Source of the DNA: Antitrichia curtipendula
Taxonomy: Eukaryota; Streptophyta; Bryopsida; Hypnales; Leucodontaceae
Direction: 5' to 3'
Length of the DNA stretch: 64,000 bases
NCBI GenBank assembly: GCA_951230915.1
Contig: OX579635.1
Coordinates: forward strand, 682,001 to 746,000
The position numbers and the translations under genes are program-made. The notes under the pieces were generated by a model. It saw only the letters and a program-made list of their open reading frames with translations. It was not told where the DNA came from and ran no database searches. Positions 1 to 11,640 of the stretch are shown here, piece after piece. Every line of letters starts with the position of its first letter. The stretch's first letter is position 1.

Positions 1-2392
1 GCCCTCGACACCCAGTGAGGTATGCTCGGAGGACGCTTAGACGCTGAGTATGACTGAAATCGGTGACCCAAGCTGAGCGCGACAAAAACGAAACAACAGA
101 CAATCAAGATCGCGAAGCCAAAAATAAAATACAAATCTGGAATCTCCCAATACCAGTCCCAAGGCTTGGATCCAAAGCGAGTGGGGGAAACATGAAATGT
201 CACGACAAGAGGTCAAAAACTGAGCTCACCAGAGCCCCTGTCCCATCCCTTCCCCGCACTGAGAGGGCCGTCGACACCTAGTAAGGTATGCTCGGGGGAT
301 GCATACACGCTGAGTATGACTGAGATCGGTGAGCCTTGGCTGAACGCGACAAAATCGAAACAACAGACGATCAAGATCGCAAAGCCAAAAATAAAATACA
401 AATCTGGAATCTCCCAATACCAGTCCCAAGGACTAGATCCAATACGAGTGGGGGAAACACGAAATGTCACGACAAGAGGTCAAAAACTAAGCTCACCAGA
501 GCCCCTGTCCCACCCCTTCCCCGCACCGAGAGGGCCGTCGACACCCAGTGAGGTATGCTCGGGGGACGCTTACATGCTGAGTATGACTGAGATCGGTGAT
601 CCAAGCTGAACGCGACAAAATCGAAACACTAGACGATCAAGATCGCGAAGCCAAAAATAAAATACAAATCTGGAATCTCCCAATACCAGTCCCAAGGACT
701 AGATCCAATACGAGTGGGGGAAACACGAAATGTCACGACAAGAGGTCAAAAACTAAGCTCACGAGAGCCCCTATCCCACCCCTTTCCCGCACCGAGAGGG
801 CTGTTGACACCCAGTGAGGTATGCTCGGGGGACGCTTACATGCTGAGTATGACTGAGATCGGTGATCCAAGCTGAACGCGACAAAATCGAAACACCAGAC
901 GATCAAGATCGCGAAGCCAAAAATAAAATACAAATCTGGGATCTCCCAACACCAGTCCCAAGGACTGGATCCAATACGAGTGGGGGAAACATGAAATGTC
1001 ACGACAAGAGGTCAATAACTGAGCTCACCAGAGCCCCTCTTCCACCCGTTCCCCGCACCGAGAGGGCCCTCGACACCCAGTGAGGTATGCTCGGAGGACG
1101 CTTAGACGCTGAGTATGACTGAAATCGGTGACCCAAGCTGAGCGCGACAAAAACGAAACAACAGACAATCAAGATCGCGAAGCCAAAAATAAAATACAAA
1201 TCTGGAATCTCCCAATACCAATTCCAAGGCTTGGATCCAAAGCGAGTGGGGGAAACATGAAATGTGACGACAAGAGGTCAAAAACTGAGCTCACCAGAGT
1301 CCCTGTCCCATCCCTTCCCCGCACTGAGAGGGCCGTCGACATCTAGTAAGGTATGCTCGGGGGACGCTTACACGCTGAGTATGACTGAGATCGGTGAGCC
1401 TTGGCTGAACGCGACAGAATCAAAACAACAGACGATCAAGATCGCAAAGCCAAAAATAAAATACAAATCTGGGATCTCCCAATACCAGTCCCAAGGATTG
1501 GATCCGAAATGTCACGACAAGAGGTCAATAACTGAGTTCACCAGAGCCCCTCTTCCACCCGTTCCCCGCACCGAGAGGGCCCTCGACACCCAGTGAGGTA
1601 TGTTCGGGGGACGCTTACACGCTGAGTATGACTGAGATCGGTGACCCAAGCTGAGCGCGACAAAAACGAAACAACAGACAATCAAGATCGCGAAGCCAAA
1701 AATAAAATACAAATCTGGAATCTCCCAATACCAATTCCAAGGCTTGGATCCAAAGCGAGTGGGGGAAACATGAAATGTGACGACAAGAGGTCAAAAACTG
1801 AGCTCACCAGAGCCCTTGTCCCATCCCTTCCCCGCACTGAGAGGGCCGTCGACACCTAGTAAGGTATGCTCGGGGGATGCATACACGCTGAGTATGACTG
1901 AGATCAGTGAGCCTTGGCTGAACGCGACAAAATCGAAACAACAGACGATCAAGATCGCGGAGCCAAAAATAAAATACAAATCTGGGATCTCCCAATACCA
2001 GTCCTAAGGACTAGATCCAATACGAGTGGGGGAAACACGAAATGTCATGACAAGAGGTCAATAACTGAGCTCACCAGAGCCCCTGTCCCACCCCTTCCCC
2101 GCACCGAGAGGGCCGTCGACACCCAGTGAGGTATGCTTGGGGGACGCTTACACGCTGAGTATGACTGAGATCGGTGATTCAAGCTGAACGCGACAAAGTC
2201 GAAACAACAGACTGGCAAGATCGCGGAGCCAAAAATAAAATACGGACCCGTGCCCGATCTACGAGAGTACGAGAAGGGGAAACTCAAAACTTTCGGAACC
2301 TGAAGGGAAAGCTGTGCTCACCTGGTCCTTGGTCTGCCACAGTACCCGCACCGAGAGGGTCTTTGACACCCAGTTAGGTATGCTCGGGATCC
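1..2392. repeat. 266-bp tandem satellite array (about 9 units)
   Basis: The word CTGAGTATGAC recurs at 44, 310, 577, 843, 1109, 1375, 1622, 1888 and 2155, giving a 266-267 bp period with one 247-bp unit (1375-1621) that has lost about 19 bp. Units fall into types by the bases after GATCGGTGA: a CCC type (44, 1109, 1622), a GCC type (310, 1375, 1888) and a TCC type (577, 843). The CCC and GCC types tend to alternate, a dimer-like higher order. The array runs off the left edge. No coding role is visible; short open frames here are by-products of the repeat. Confidence 0.95.
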
Positions 2393-2855
2393 ACAAGAAG
2401 TGGAGACTGACTTAGATTCGCTTTCCTAGGGCAAGATGTGAGTAAGCCGAAACAACAAATCTCAGCTACAGCGGAGACCAAAATAAAAAGCTAAATCCGG
2501 GGATGTTCTCACGCCCGAGCTGGCACATCCGGGAGACTGACAATGGGGGGAAACCCTATTGAATAAGAGGCGACGAGTAATTTCAGCTCACGAGTTCACT
2601 TGCCACCCCCCGTCACCGCACCGAGAGGGTCCTTGTCACCCCTCAGGGTATGCTTAGGGCCACCAACGGGCGAGACTAACTGAGCTGGTCCTGCTACAGA
2701 CGCTGAATGCGGATAGCGCTCTGGCGGTCTCAGTCCGGAATGCACACTTCCGAACTCGTGCATTAACGAACTCTCTGCCACTACCGCAAATAGGCTGGTT
2801 CTATAGATTGTCTTGTTGTGCCCTTACCCTGGCTTCCCTCTCGGTACCGAGAAGC
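2393..2855. repeat. Diverged edge units of the 266-bp satellite
   Basis: Recognisable landmarks of the unit, such as CACCGCACCGAGAGGGT followed by a GGTATGCT-like word, recur at about 2610-2660, and a weaker version (CTCTCGGTACCGAGAAG) at about 2835-2850. Identity to the core drops with distance from the array, as expected at a satellite boundary where homogenisation fails. Confidence 0.7.
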
Positions 2856-3415
2856 GCCAAAGCCTCAAACGCGTATTTACAGTTTTCATGACAATATTAG
2901 AACATACAAGAGGCTCGTAATATGAGAGCTTTGTGACCGACGCTAGGCAGGGTATAACGGCACTATACCTCAATTGTTGCTGCGACAGATTCTCCACCGT
3001 TTCGATGGCGACGCGATCTCAGCGTGCATCCTTGATGTTCCATGTTCACCTGACAATGAGAGAAAATCGTAAATACTTTAGCAAAGACGGCAGTGGCCCA
3101 CGAGAGCATTAGTTATAACCGAGGAATTGTAGGGACAAAGCTAGAGCATCATCTGGAGTTGGATGTGGGTCAGAATCGTACAAGAGACGGAGAACTAAGA
3201 TGAAGCAGTTGAAGATATGCGCACCCTACACTCTCCCGTGTTTCTGGTGTTCGGATAACGGAAGGCACTAAGGGCTCGTCAGCTTCGCGTTAGCAGTTGA
3301 CGGCATCAAAATAACGCCCGACGACATATGAATTAGGGTTCCTTGCAGTTTGATCCCGTTGCGTCCCCGTCAGTATACTTCTTTCTATTTGATACTTCGG
3401 GAAATACTGCATCGC
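2856..3415. other. Unassigned spacer between satellite and CACTA element
   Basis: I see no open frame, known motif or repeat here. It is the left flank of the CACTA insertion. Confidence 0.5.
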
Positions 3416-3443
3416 ACTCACTAGAAGGAAAAGGGGGGTTTCG
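3416..3443 (+). repeat. Left target duplication and terminal inverted repeat of the CACTA element
   Basis: Target duplication ACT at 3416-3418, then the inverted repeat starting CACTAGAAGGAAAAGG. It is followed at once by six TGCAACT words at 11-bp spacing (about 3457-3513). Confidence 0.92.
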
Positions 3444-3679
3444 TAACCCGCTGTGATGCAACTACGGGCCTATGCAACTGGATTTCAACTAACATGCAAC
3501 TAATATGCAACTGCGTCCCTCTGTATTTGCATCTAGTTGCAGTATTAGTCGCGAAGTAGTTGCATAACGAACAGTGGGGTTACGAAGAAGTAACAGAAGG
3601 TATTCTACATTTGCTAGTTCTCTACGTGGACAACTACTTTTTGCGTGGACTCCACGCTGTCAAACGGCAATCGCGCCAA

Positions 3680-4140
3680 TTACACCTGAACTAACAAACA
3701 ACTGCACTGCAACTAACAAATGACTGAAATGCAACTAACAAACGACTGGACTGCAACTAACAAACAACTGCACTGCAACTAACAAACGACTGCACTGCAA
3801 CTAACAAACGACTGGACTGCAACTAACAAACGACTGCACTGCAACTAACAAACGACTGGACTGCAACTAACAAACGACTGCACTGCAACTAACAAACGAC
3901 TGCACTGCAACTAACAAACGACTGCACTGCAACTAACAAACGACTGCACTACAACTAACAAACTTCTGGGCTGCAACTAACAAACGACTGGACTGCAATA
4001 GACTACAACTACAAAGCGACTGGGATGCAACTAGAAAACAACTGTATTGCAATTGCCATGTCAACTAGAATGCAATTAGAAGTTCACTGAAATGCAACTA
4101 GGAAACAACAAGAATGCAACTGCAGAATGACTAGAATTCA
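3680..4140. repeat. 22-bp minisatellite, left subterminal array
   Basis: About 15 copies of a 22-bp unit (AACTAACAAACGACTGCACT plus two bases) run from about 3686 to 4010 and then degrade into looser TGCAACTA words to 4140. The unit is two 11-bp steps. It lies between the left end and the TNP2 stop codon, where subterminal transposase-binding repeats are expected. Confidence 0.9.
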
Positions 4141-4540
4141 ACTACAAAATCACTAAAATTTGACTCCAAGACAAACGTAGTAGTCTGAGTTCAGTCGAAA
4201 TGCTGTGGAACTTGCTGTTTATAAATTGTAGTCACAACCTCGTTTTGCCATATAGTTGTGACCAAATGTTCACCATAAGTTCATTGTGGGATGCAACCTA
4301 ACATGTGCATGCATGAAGATCATCCACAACTAGTTACTGCATACACTTGAATAGACCAAAGAAGTATGGCTTTATAATATTAGAAGTTCTACAATCTGTA
4401 ATGGTCTGTTTCATTTCTAGTTGCCTAAACCCATTAATGGAGAGTATGCACATATGCATGTAGTTGTGCACTAACTGTATTTGAATTGAAAAACACTGCA
4501 AAGCTAGTTTCAAAGTAGGAAACATTTTCTACTAATAATT

Positions 4541-7537
4541 TCAATATCCAGCTGATGCTAAGAGATTGTCCTCCTCAGATAACTCTATGGCTCCGACTAA
4601 AGACGGGATAGTAGGTAGAGGAGGCACATCCTCTGGAGTAGCTAAACCAGAAGCTTGTACAGTGGTGTTGACGAACACATCTGATGTGTCCACAAATTCT
4701 CGTCGAGCACGGGCTTCTTTATGTAGTACTATTTTCCAACCCTCTTTCTTTACATCATCAGCAAAAAAAACTTGGGTTGCCTGGCTTGAAAATATAAAAG
4801 GATCCAGCATCCTGCTCATTTTGTGGCGGAAGTTTACTACAAGAAATTCAGCCTCATCTCTAATGTATGTCGGATTTCCTCGATTGTCTGTTTTCTTCAC
4901 CCATTCACACCGCATTAATATCACAGGGTTGCTGACAGGCCCATAATCTAGTTTCAATATATCTTTCACCACTCCAACATAGGAGTCACTAGAGACATCT
5001 CTAAGATCAGAGGCTGGAATTTGGAACACAGATGCAACACCACAATCATATGTCTGCAATTGGTTGGAGGCGTTGTCTTCCACTCTGAAATGGTTTCCAA
5101 AAGCTTTCATACGAGAATATTGAAGTGCCTTCTGTGATGGTTTCCTGGCTAATAACATCCTATCTCTGTCCTCAGGAGTCTGTGCACCGCTGTCATTGTT
5201 GCAAACAGTCGTTTGTATCCACACCTTAAGGGGTGCTGTGTGTGGATCTATCTGACATTCTTCCTTCCACTTCCTGCACGCGTATGAAAGAAGTTAAAGC
5301 CAACACTATCAAAATTTGACATGTACAAACTACTACAACTCTTCAAGCATTTTGTTCAAGATACCTTTGATTACCTCAGACATTTTGGTCGGCTGTGATA
5401 AATTATGACTACCTCAGATATTGTGTAGTTACAATAGTTGCACAAAAGAGTCGCAGTGTCCTTGTTGCGGTTTTAATTGCACAGTACTCGCTTTCTAGTT
5501 CCACTGTAGTTGCATTATAGTTGCATTATAGTTGCATTGTAGTTGCATGTTAGTTGTATTCTAGTTGCATTGTAGTTGCGTTCTAGTTGCATTGTAGTTG
5601 CATGTTAGTTGTATTCTAGTTGCAATGTAATTGCGTTCTAGTTGCATTGTAGTTGCATTCTACTTGCCTTTGTGCTACTGAAAGCAGTTGCGGCAAACAC
5701 TTACATAACTTTGTTCCACTAATTGGGTTGTATAAGATGATGATACTACTGCAACTTACTTGATGAGTGGCTCCAAAACGGCAACGTTGTTCAACACATA
5801 ATTGTGCGCTGTATCCCGTAGCGTAGTAGGCATCACGAACTGCCGACCTGCACCTTCTAGAACTTCTTCAGGATCGCCAAACTCTTCTTCTGCATCCTAC
5901 ACGCGTCTCTTGACCAAATCAAATCTTTGCAAATACTCTGTCACTTGATAAATTTCTTTACATAGCTCCGTTGAATGCTCTGCTCCTAAGTCAACACCAC
6001 ACCATGCACACCCTGCATATCCTTGGTGTGCAAATCCTCCTACAGTGCCGTATCCAGGATAGTCATGTATTGTCCACATAAGAACTGCTCTAAGGTTGAA
6101 AGAACGAGCACCAACTTCTTGTACAACATCATATGCTGGCACTCCTTTCCACAATTCCAACAATTCATCCACCAAGGGTTCTAGATACACATCAAATACT
6201 TCCGCTGTTACAGATTGCTTTCCAAGAATCAACAAAGCTAACATCATGAAGAATTTTTTGGTGCACAACCAAGGGGGCAAATTATAATTTAGCAAGGTTA
6301 CTGGCCAAGTAGACCAACTTGACTTGGTCTGCTTGAATGGATTCACTCCATCTGCGGCCAGAGCAAAATGGACATTTCGAGAGTCTTCATCAAAGCTTGG
6401 ATCCACATTGTTGTGAAAGTGGCGCCATGCTTTTGAATCGCATGGATGTCGCACTAAATTGTCTCCCCCTGGACGATTACTTCCATTCTCTGAATGCCAC
6501 AGTAACAATTTCGAGAGTTCTGGGCTACGAAACATGCGCTGCAATCTTGGGATGATAGGGAAGTGCCTCAACACTTTCACTGGGAACTTCTTCCTAATCT
6601 CATCCCTGTATCTTGGACCATTACACTTTGGACAACGTGTAAGCTCTCTAAAATTGCCTCTGAAGAGTACACATCCTTTCTCACATGCATGGATGCTATT
6701 ATAACCCAATCCTAATTTCCCTGTTAGTCTTTGAGCTGCGTAGTAATTCTTAGGCAACGTATTGCCTTGTGGCAGGATGTGTCCTTCCAAAAGAGTAAAC
6801 AATTCATCAGCAAAGTTGTTACTCACCCCATGGACAGTACACACATTCATGATAAGAATGGTGGCTGCCAATTTAGTACATTGAGCACCTTCATATAGTG
6901 GATGCAAAGCATCTTCCAAGATGTGAGCATCAAAATTGATTAGACCTTGAAGCTCTGGCTGCTCATTGGTATCACCTATGGGTTCTTCCTGTGGTAACGC
7001 ATTTTCGACCTCCGCTTCAGCTCCTTCATTTTCAGCAGAATTTGCCGTACCCCCACTTGCTCTACAAATGCATTCGTTGTTTACGCGGTCTGCTACTGTA
7101 AAGGCCTCCACTACTGTGTCATGTAGTCGTTCTTCCATAGCCTCTGTGTCATGTACCTGTTCTTCCATGGTCTCTGAGTCTCTGAAGTCTTGGAACACAT
7201 TGGAGAGCATGTTTCTAGTGTCCACTTCATTATCAATTTGTACTTCTTGACTTCCTGTTGAATTCCAGAAATCAGCCTCCCATTCTTCATCTGATGTCTC
7301 CCTACTCCCAGGTCCTCGCCACACCCTAAAATTTGAATTCCTTCCATATCGAAGTAGATGCTGCCCCACTTTGGAAACACTGAACTTCCTGGTGCCCTTA
7401 CATTTACAACACGGGCAATTCAATCTTTGCAAATTTAACAACGTAGCTCGGCGATACTCTCTCACCTAGAGTCTATCATCACGTAATTTCTGTCGCCGCT
7501 CCTGTCCGACTAGTACGTGGTCATTTCCTGTATCCAT
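4541..7537 (-). pseudogene. TNP2-like CACTA transposase, internally deleted, two TAG stops
   Basis: This is the catalytic transposase of the CACTA element. Model: exon 1 7537-5760, a 486-bp intron with GTAAGT donor (5759-5274), and exon 2 5273-4541. The start is the ATG at 7537, upstream of and in frame with an early TAG at 7468-7466. Domain order: a transposase-associated zinc-binding N-terminus (CPCCKCKG with a later HLLRYG), an acidic linker, then the Transposase_21 core (HPLYEGAQCT, CPKCNGPRYR, FALAADGVNPF carrying the first catalytic Asp). Exon 2 encodes a DUF4216-like C-terminus (GVVKDILKLDYG, DPFIFSSQATQVFF). The middle is missing compared with full TNP2: the second catalytic block (DVMHIEKN-like) and DUF4218 are absent. 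A second in-frame TAG (5899-5897) lies just before the residues joining the two exons. Both TAGs could be former CAG. Probably inactive. Confidence 0.88.
5500..5668. repeat. TTGCATTGTAG minisatellite in the TNP2 intron
   Basis: About 15 AGTTGCATTGT / AGTTGCATTCT words at 11-12 bp spacing, lying wholly inside the transposase intron. They belong to the same motif family as the other arrays in this element, here in reverse orientation. Confidence 0.85.
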
Positions 7538-8376
7538 CCCCCTTGATAGACCTCTAATCTTGCGCAGTGACTACAGTTGCTTCAAGAATGCAGAAGTACC
7601 CTAGAGATGGAGTACTAAACTAACATAAGAAGACCCCCAAGTAAGGTAGCCTTCTATTAGAAACCCTAAACCTTCTCAAATAGCCTTGAATCTTTAGAAG
7701 AACACAGAAAATCATGACACAAAATGAGAACAAAGCGCATAATGTTACTTCTTTTGCTGTGAAAGATATGAGTCGCTTTCGGAGGTTGCCTACAGCAACG
7801 CCTCGAGCGAACTTCTCTCCAAGAGGCGGCCTTGCCTTCTCCGACGGTGCTCTGGAGTCTTCAGGGGTAGAAGCGGTATTTCCATGATGTTTCATTCATG
7901 CCCGTGGATGAAAGTTGGCTCATCACACCAGTGAAAGATCCGGCGCTTTCTTCCTTCACTAACGTAGATGAAATGAATCAAACCCTACTTGAGCCCGTCT
8001 AAATTCAGTTAGCAAGGAACGAGCTCTCTCAAGTGCCTGCCTGCCAAGGTCAGACTCCCTTTTCTTGTTTCGCCGCTGCTGGAGCGATCATCCGCTTGGG
8101 AATTTGGATGCTTGTGTTTCCTGGGAATTCGTCAGTTTTTTGTTAATTTCTTGTCAACTTCTGGAATTTCTTTGAGAATTTGGCCGCTCCTACGACGAAG
8201 AATATAGATCAGCCCACTGGTGGTGCAAACGGTTTAAACTGAACCCTAATCTTTCGTTGTCGTGAATTCTTGTTCGATTCGAGGCTGTCCTTTGCCGGGA
8301 TTCTCGGATAAGCAGGGGTTCGTGGTTTTGGTGCAGGACAGACACCATTTTGAGGGGCGCAGAGGATTCCTAGGTC

Positions 8377-9930
8377 TGTGGATTTTAGAACTTCCAGTTC
8401 TACTATTGTCACTCAAGGCCTCACCTAAACCCTGGATTCTTAAAACACCGTTGTTTTCGTGCGAATTGTACCGCAGCTGTACTGCCCGAGTGCTCCTGGA
8501 GAAGATCATCAAAACCCTGAAACACCGTTGCAGGGTGCGGCTGCAGTACTCAACCTCGACTGTAGAAATCGGGGCTTACGGTTGGTTGGTTGGGTCTCGC
8601 CATGTCGTCTCCCTCCCAGATTTACCTGTTCGCGCGCTGAGTCTCCACTGCCAGGTAAGCCGAACTTCCTCATTTCAATTCCTCACTGCAGCATGATATC
8701 TTTTCTGTACATTGAAGTTAAATTTGGAAGCTCTTTGGATATGTTGGAAGTTGTGGGCGTTGTGGGTTTAGGGTTCCTGCTGGAGTTGGAGGTTTACTCG
8801 ATTGGAGGGGGAAGCTCAGATATTGGGGTTTAGGGTGTGCGATGTTGTGGTTCAGGTTTAGGGTTTTTCTTCAGTTGCAATATCTGTTGCAGCTTTCTTG
8901 CTGCCTTTAGAAGAGTGTGTACGGGATTAGCAAATATTAGAGATTGATACTTTCACATTTGAGGGTTTAGGGGACTCCGTTCCAGTCCAGTTTTCTGAAT
9001 CTGAAGTCATTTGAAGTTGTTGAATAACTTGAGGTCAAGCGCTGCAGTTGTTCTTTCCTTTGTGCTTGGTGGCTTGAGAGTTCCGGGTTGAGCAGTGTGA
9101 CGAATCGAGTAGACATAGATGCAAGGGAGCAGAAGGCCATTATTTTTTTGACTAAAGCTAAATATTAAGGCTCCATACGTCGGCGGTGGTTGATGCAGGG
9201 AACTAATGAGTGTTTTTTTCTCTCAGAACTGTGAGGGCTGGGCAATTTGGAGGGGTTTCCGAAAAACAGGAGGAGATCATTTTCAGTTAACGGGGAGCGG
9301 AAGATCTCAAGACAGGGATACATATGTGGAACTTTTGTGTGGACTGAATTGAACTTCTTCTCTCTAAAATTGGAAGCGGCAGACCTTGGAATTATTGGTG
9401 CTGAAGGCCGGGAAGGAGGTATGAAATCAGACAAGCAATTGGACAGACTTGAGGATATTACCAGTTATACATGATTCTTTGTCTCTGCTGAAGTTGAGTT
9501 TCATTGTGTTCATTGGACGTTGCTGATGTTGAGGTTGGGGTTGGTGAGCCAAACTGGAATTTCTCTTCCTGCCTTTCAGTTTAGCAAATGCTCAGAACTA
9601 AGTCTGCCTGACATTGGGGCAAGCAAGTTCTGATCGGTTGTCATGCATCTTGTTGATTTCCGTTGTCTTAATTAGTTGGATAGATAGTACAGGGCAGGAG
9701 GCTCAGCCAGTTTGCGATTTACGATTGCCTTGCCATGGGCAAGTGATCTAGTGCGCCACAACAACGGCTTGGGTTCTTGGTCTCTCTATAATTATTGCTT
9801 TAGGATGACAGAGTGTCTTGTGAATCATTTGCTCAGGTCTGGTCTGGTATTTTAGTTTTGAATTGCAGAAGTGATTATGCTCGACTTGCAGTTTTTTATG
9901 TGTGGCGATGTCCCGTCTTGCAGATTCGTG
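8377..9930 (+). repeat. Internal direct repeat set, first copy
   Basis: Three segments recur in the same orientation further right. 8377-9030 (starts GTGGATTTTAGAACTTCCAG) matches 10898-11270. 9590-9840 (contains TGCCTGACATTGGGGCAAG) matches 10650-10880. 9840-9930 matches about 10430-10540. Order differs between the two sets, implying duplication plus later rearrangement. Confidence 0.75.
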
Positions 9931-10429
9931 GGGTACATAATTTTCTTGGGCGAGAACAGGGAGGACTGTTTGTAGACATAGTACTGTAGCAGTGGTGGTG
10001 TCGTCCTGGGCACACCGAGCTTCTTGAGAGAGCCGAGCTTCTTGAAAGAGCCAAGAGACCCTTTCTTTGTTCTCCGACGTCAATACTCCACGGCAAGGGC
10101 CGCTGCATTCTTGAGGAACGCAGTGGAGGCTGCCCCGCTCGCGGAAGGCCTGATTCAAGCTCTCCTGCAAATTTCGACTAGTGGGTTGTGCAGATGCTTG
10201 TCGATCGTGGTGAAGTCTCCGCTCTCTTGGGCTTATCAACAAATTAAATTGAAGCCCTCTCTGAGATATATTCATGCAGAAGAGCAGCTTGTATTGTGAG
10301 TTGTTGCGATACTTGTCACACGGTACTTGTCACAGGTTTCCTCGTTTGGCGTTACGCATCAGGCTTTGGGAAACAGGTTTCCTTGTCTGGCGTTACGCAT
10401 CACGCTTTGGGTACGCGGTCTTGGTGGTC

Positions 10430-11270
10430 TGGGAGTTTAGGGTTTCAGTTTTGGTGTGCGGAAGTGGATATGCTCGATCTTGGATACTAATCTATGGTGA
10501 TATTCTCTCTTGCAGAGTCGTGAAGCCATTGAGGGGTACAAAAGCGTGCAAGCTCCGTGCGAATTCTCACCTTAAGGTACAGGTGGCTGCATTTGCATCT
10601 TTGTCGGTATGGAACCTTGGGATTGAGACATCTGTCTTGGTCAATTGATTCGTTTGAGTGTGCCTGACATTGGGGCAAGAAGTTCTGATCTGTTGTTATG
10701 CAATTTGTTGATCTCCGTTGTCGTATATAGTTGGGTTGATTCTATAGGGTAGGACTTAGCCAGTTTGCGATTTAAGGTTGCTTTAGTGACCTAGATGTAA
10801 CCACCGCAACAACGGCTTGGGTTCTTGGTCTCTCTGTAATTATTGCCTTACGGTGACAGCGTCATGTGAATCATTTGCGAAGAGGATTGCTTAGCTCGTG
10901 GATTTTAGAACTTCCAGTTCTGGTGTCACTAAAGGCCTCAAGGGATCCTTGGATTCTCAAATTCAAACTATCTGCCTTCATGTACAACAGCTATCTTGAG
11001 GCTCCTGAAAAAGACTATCTGAATCCTAAAGCGTCGTTGCAAAGTGCGACTTTCACTGCTCAGCCTCGATTGTAGAAATCGGGTCTTAGGGTCTTAGGGT
11101 TGGTTGGTGAGGCTGACGCTTTTGGTGTCTCGCCATGTCCTCTTGCTGCCAGTATCTGCTGCAGGGTTCTTGTAAGGGATGGAGAATCTTAGAGATTGAT
11201 ATTTTCACAGTTCAATTTTCCCTGTCTACGTTCCACTTAAGTTTTGCTGAGTCTGAAGTCACTTGAAGTT
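10430..11270 (+). repeat. Internal direct repeat set, second copy
   Basis: Partner of the segments at 8377-9930. Shared landmarks include TTAGAACTTCCAGTTCT, TGTAGAAATCGGG and GTCTCGCCATGTC. Divergence is moderate, so the duplication is older than the satellite amplifications further right. Confidence 0.75.
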
Positions 11271-11282
11271 GTTCATGTAGTC

Positions 11283-11570
11283 GCAAGTAGTAAATTGGTT
11301 GCATTGTAGTTGTAGTTGCAAGTTGGTTGCATTGCAGTGGCAAGTTGGTTGCATTGCAGTGGCAAGTTGGTTGCATTGTAGTCGCAAGTTGGTTGCATTG
11401 CAATCGCAAGTTGGTTGCATTGCAGTCGCAAGTTGATTGCATTGTAGTCGCAAGTTGGTTGCATTGTAGTTGTGACTTAGTTGCAAAATGGTTGATCCTG
11501 AGTTGTATATCACTAGTTGCAATGAAGTCGCAAATTAGTTGCAGTGTAGTTGCAGCTTAGGTTAATTTCA
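11283..11570. repeat. 22-bp TTGGTTGCATTGCAG minisatellite upstream of TNPA-like gene
   Basis: Roughly ten units of 22 bp (AAGTTGGTTGCATTGCAGTG plus two bases), variable at the GCAGTGGC / GTAGTCGC positions. It ends about 70 bp before the TNPA-like start codon, so it lies in the promoter or 5' leader. Confidence 0.88.
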
Positions 11571-11640
11571 GTCGCAAAGTCTGAGCGGTTGGTCATTCAA
11601 TTTCAACGTTCTAACTGTTCATTCCTTTCAATAGAGTGAA

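Larger units (their letters stand above)
7538..11282. other. Central divergent region between the two CACTA genes
   Basis: The two genes point away from this 3.7-kb region, so both promoters and 5' leaders should lie in it. It holds several AAACCCTAA/TTAGGGTTT words (7662, 8766, 8828, 8855), which are telo-box-like promoter elements in plants. I found no convincing coding exon; small open frames here lack recognisable domains. Large internal direct repeats occupy much of it (listed separately). Confidence 0.55.

Noticed and set aside
63..2377. Series of 60-110 codon frames in the first 2.4 kb
   Set aside because: They recur with the 266-bp satellite on both strands and shift with unit variants.
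3680..4140. CRISPR-like array
   Set aside because: Units are head-to-tail repeats without unique spacers, in a plant transposon.
9748..10275. 175-codon minus-strand frame in the CACTA central region
   Set aside because: No domain, alternative start, and it lies across the internal direct repeats; probably incidental.
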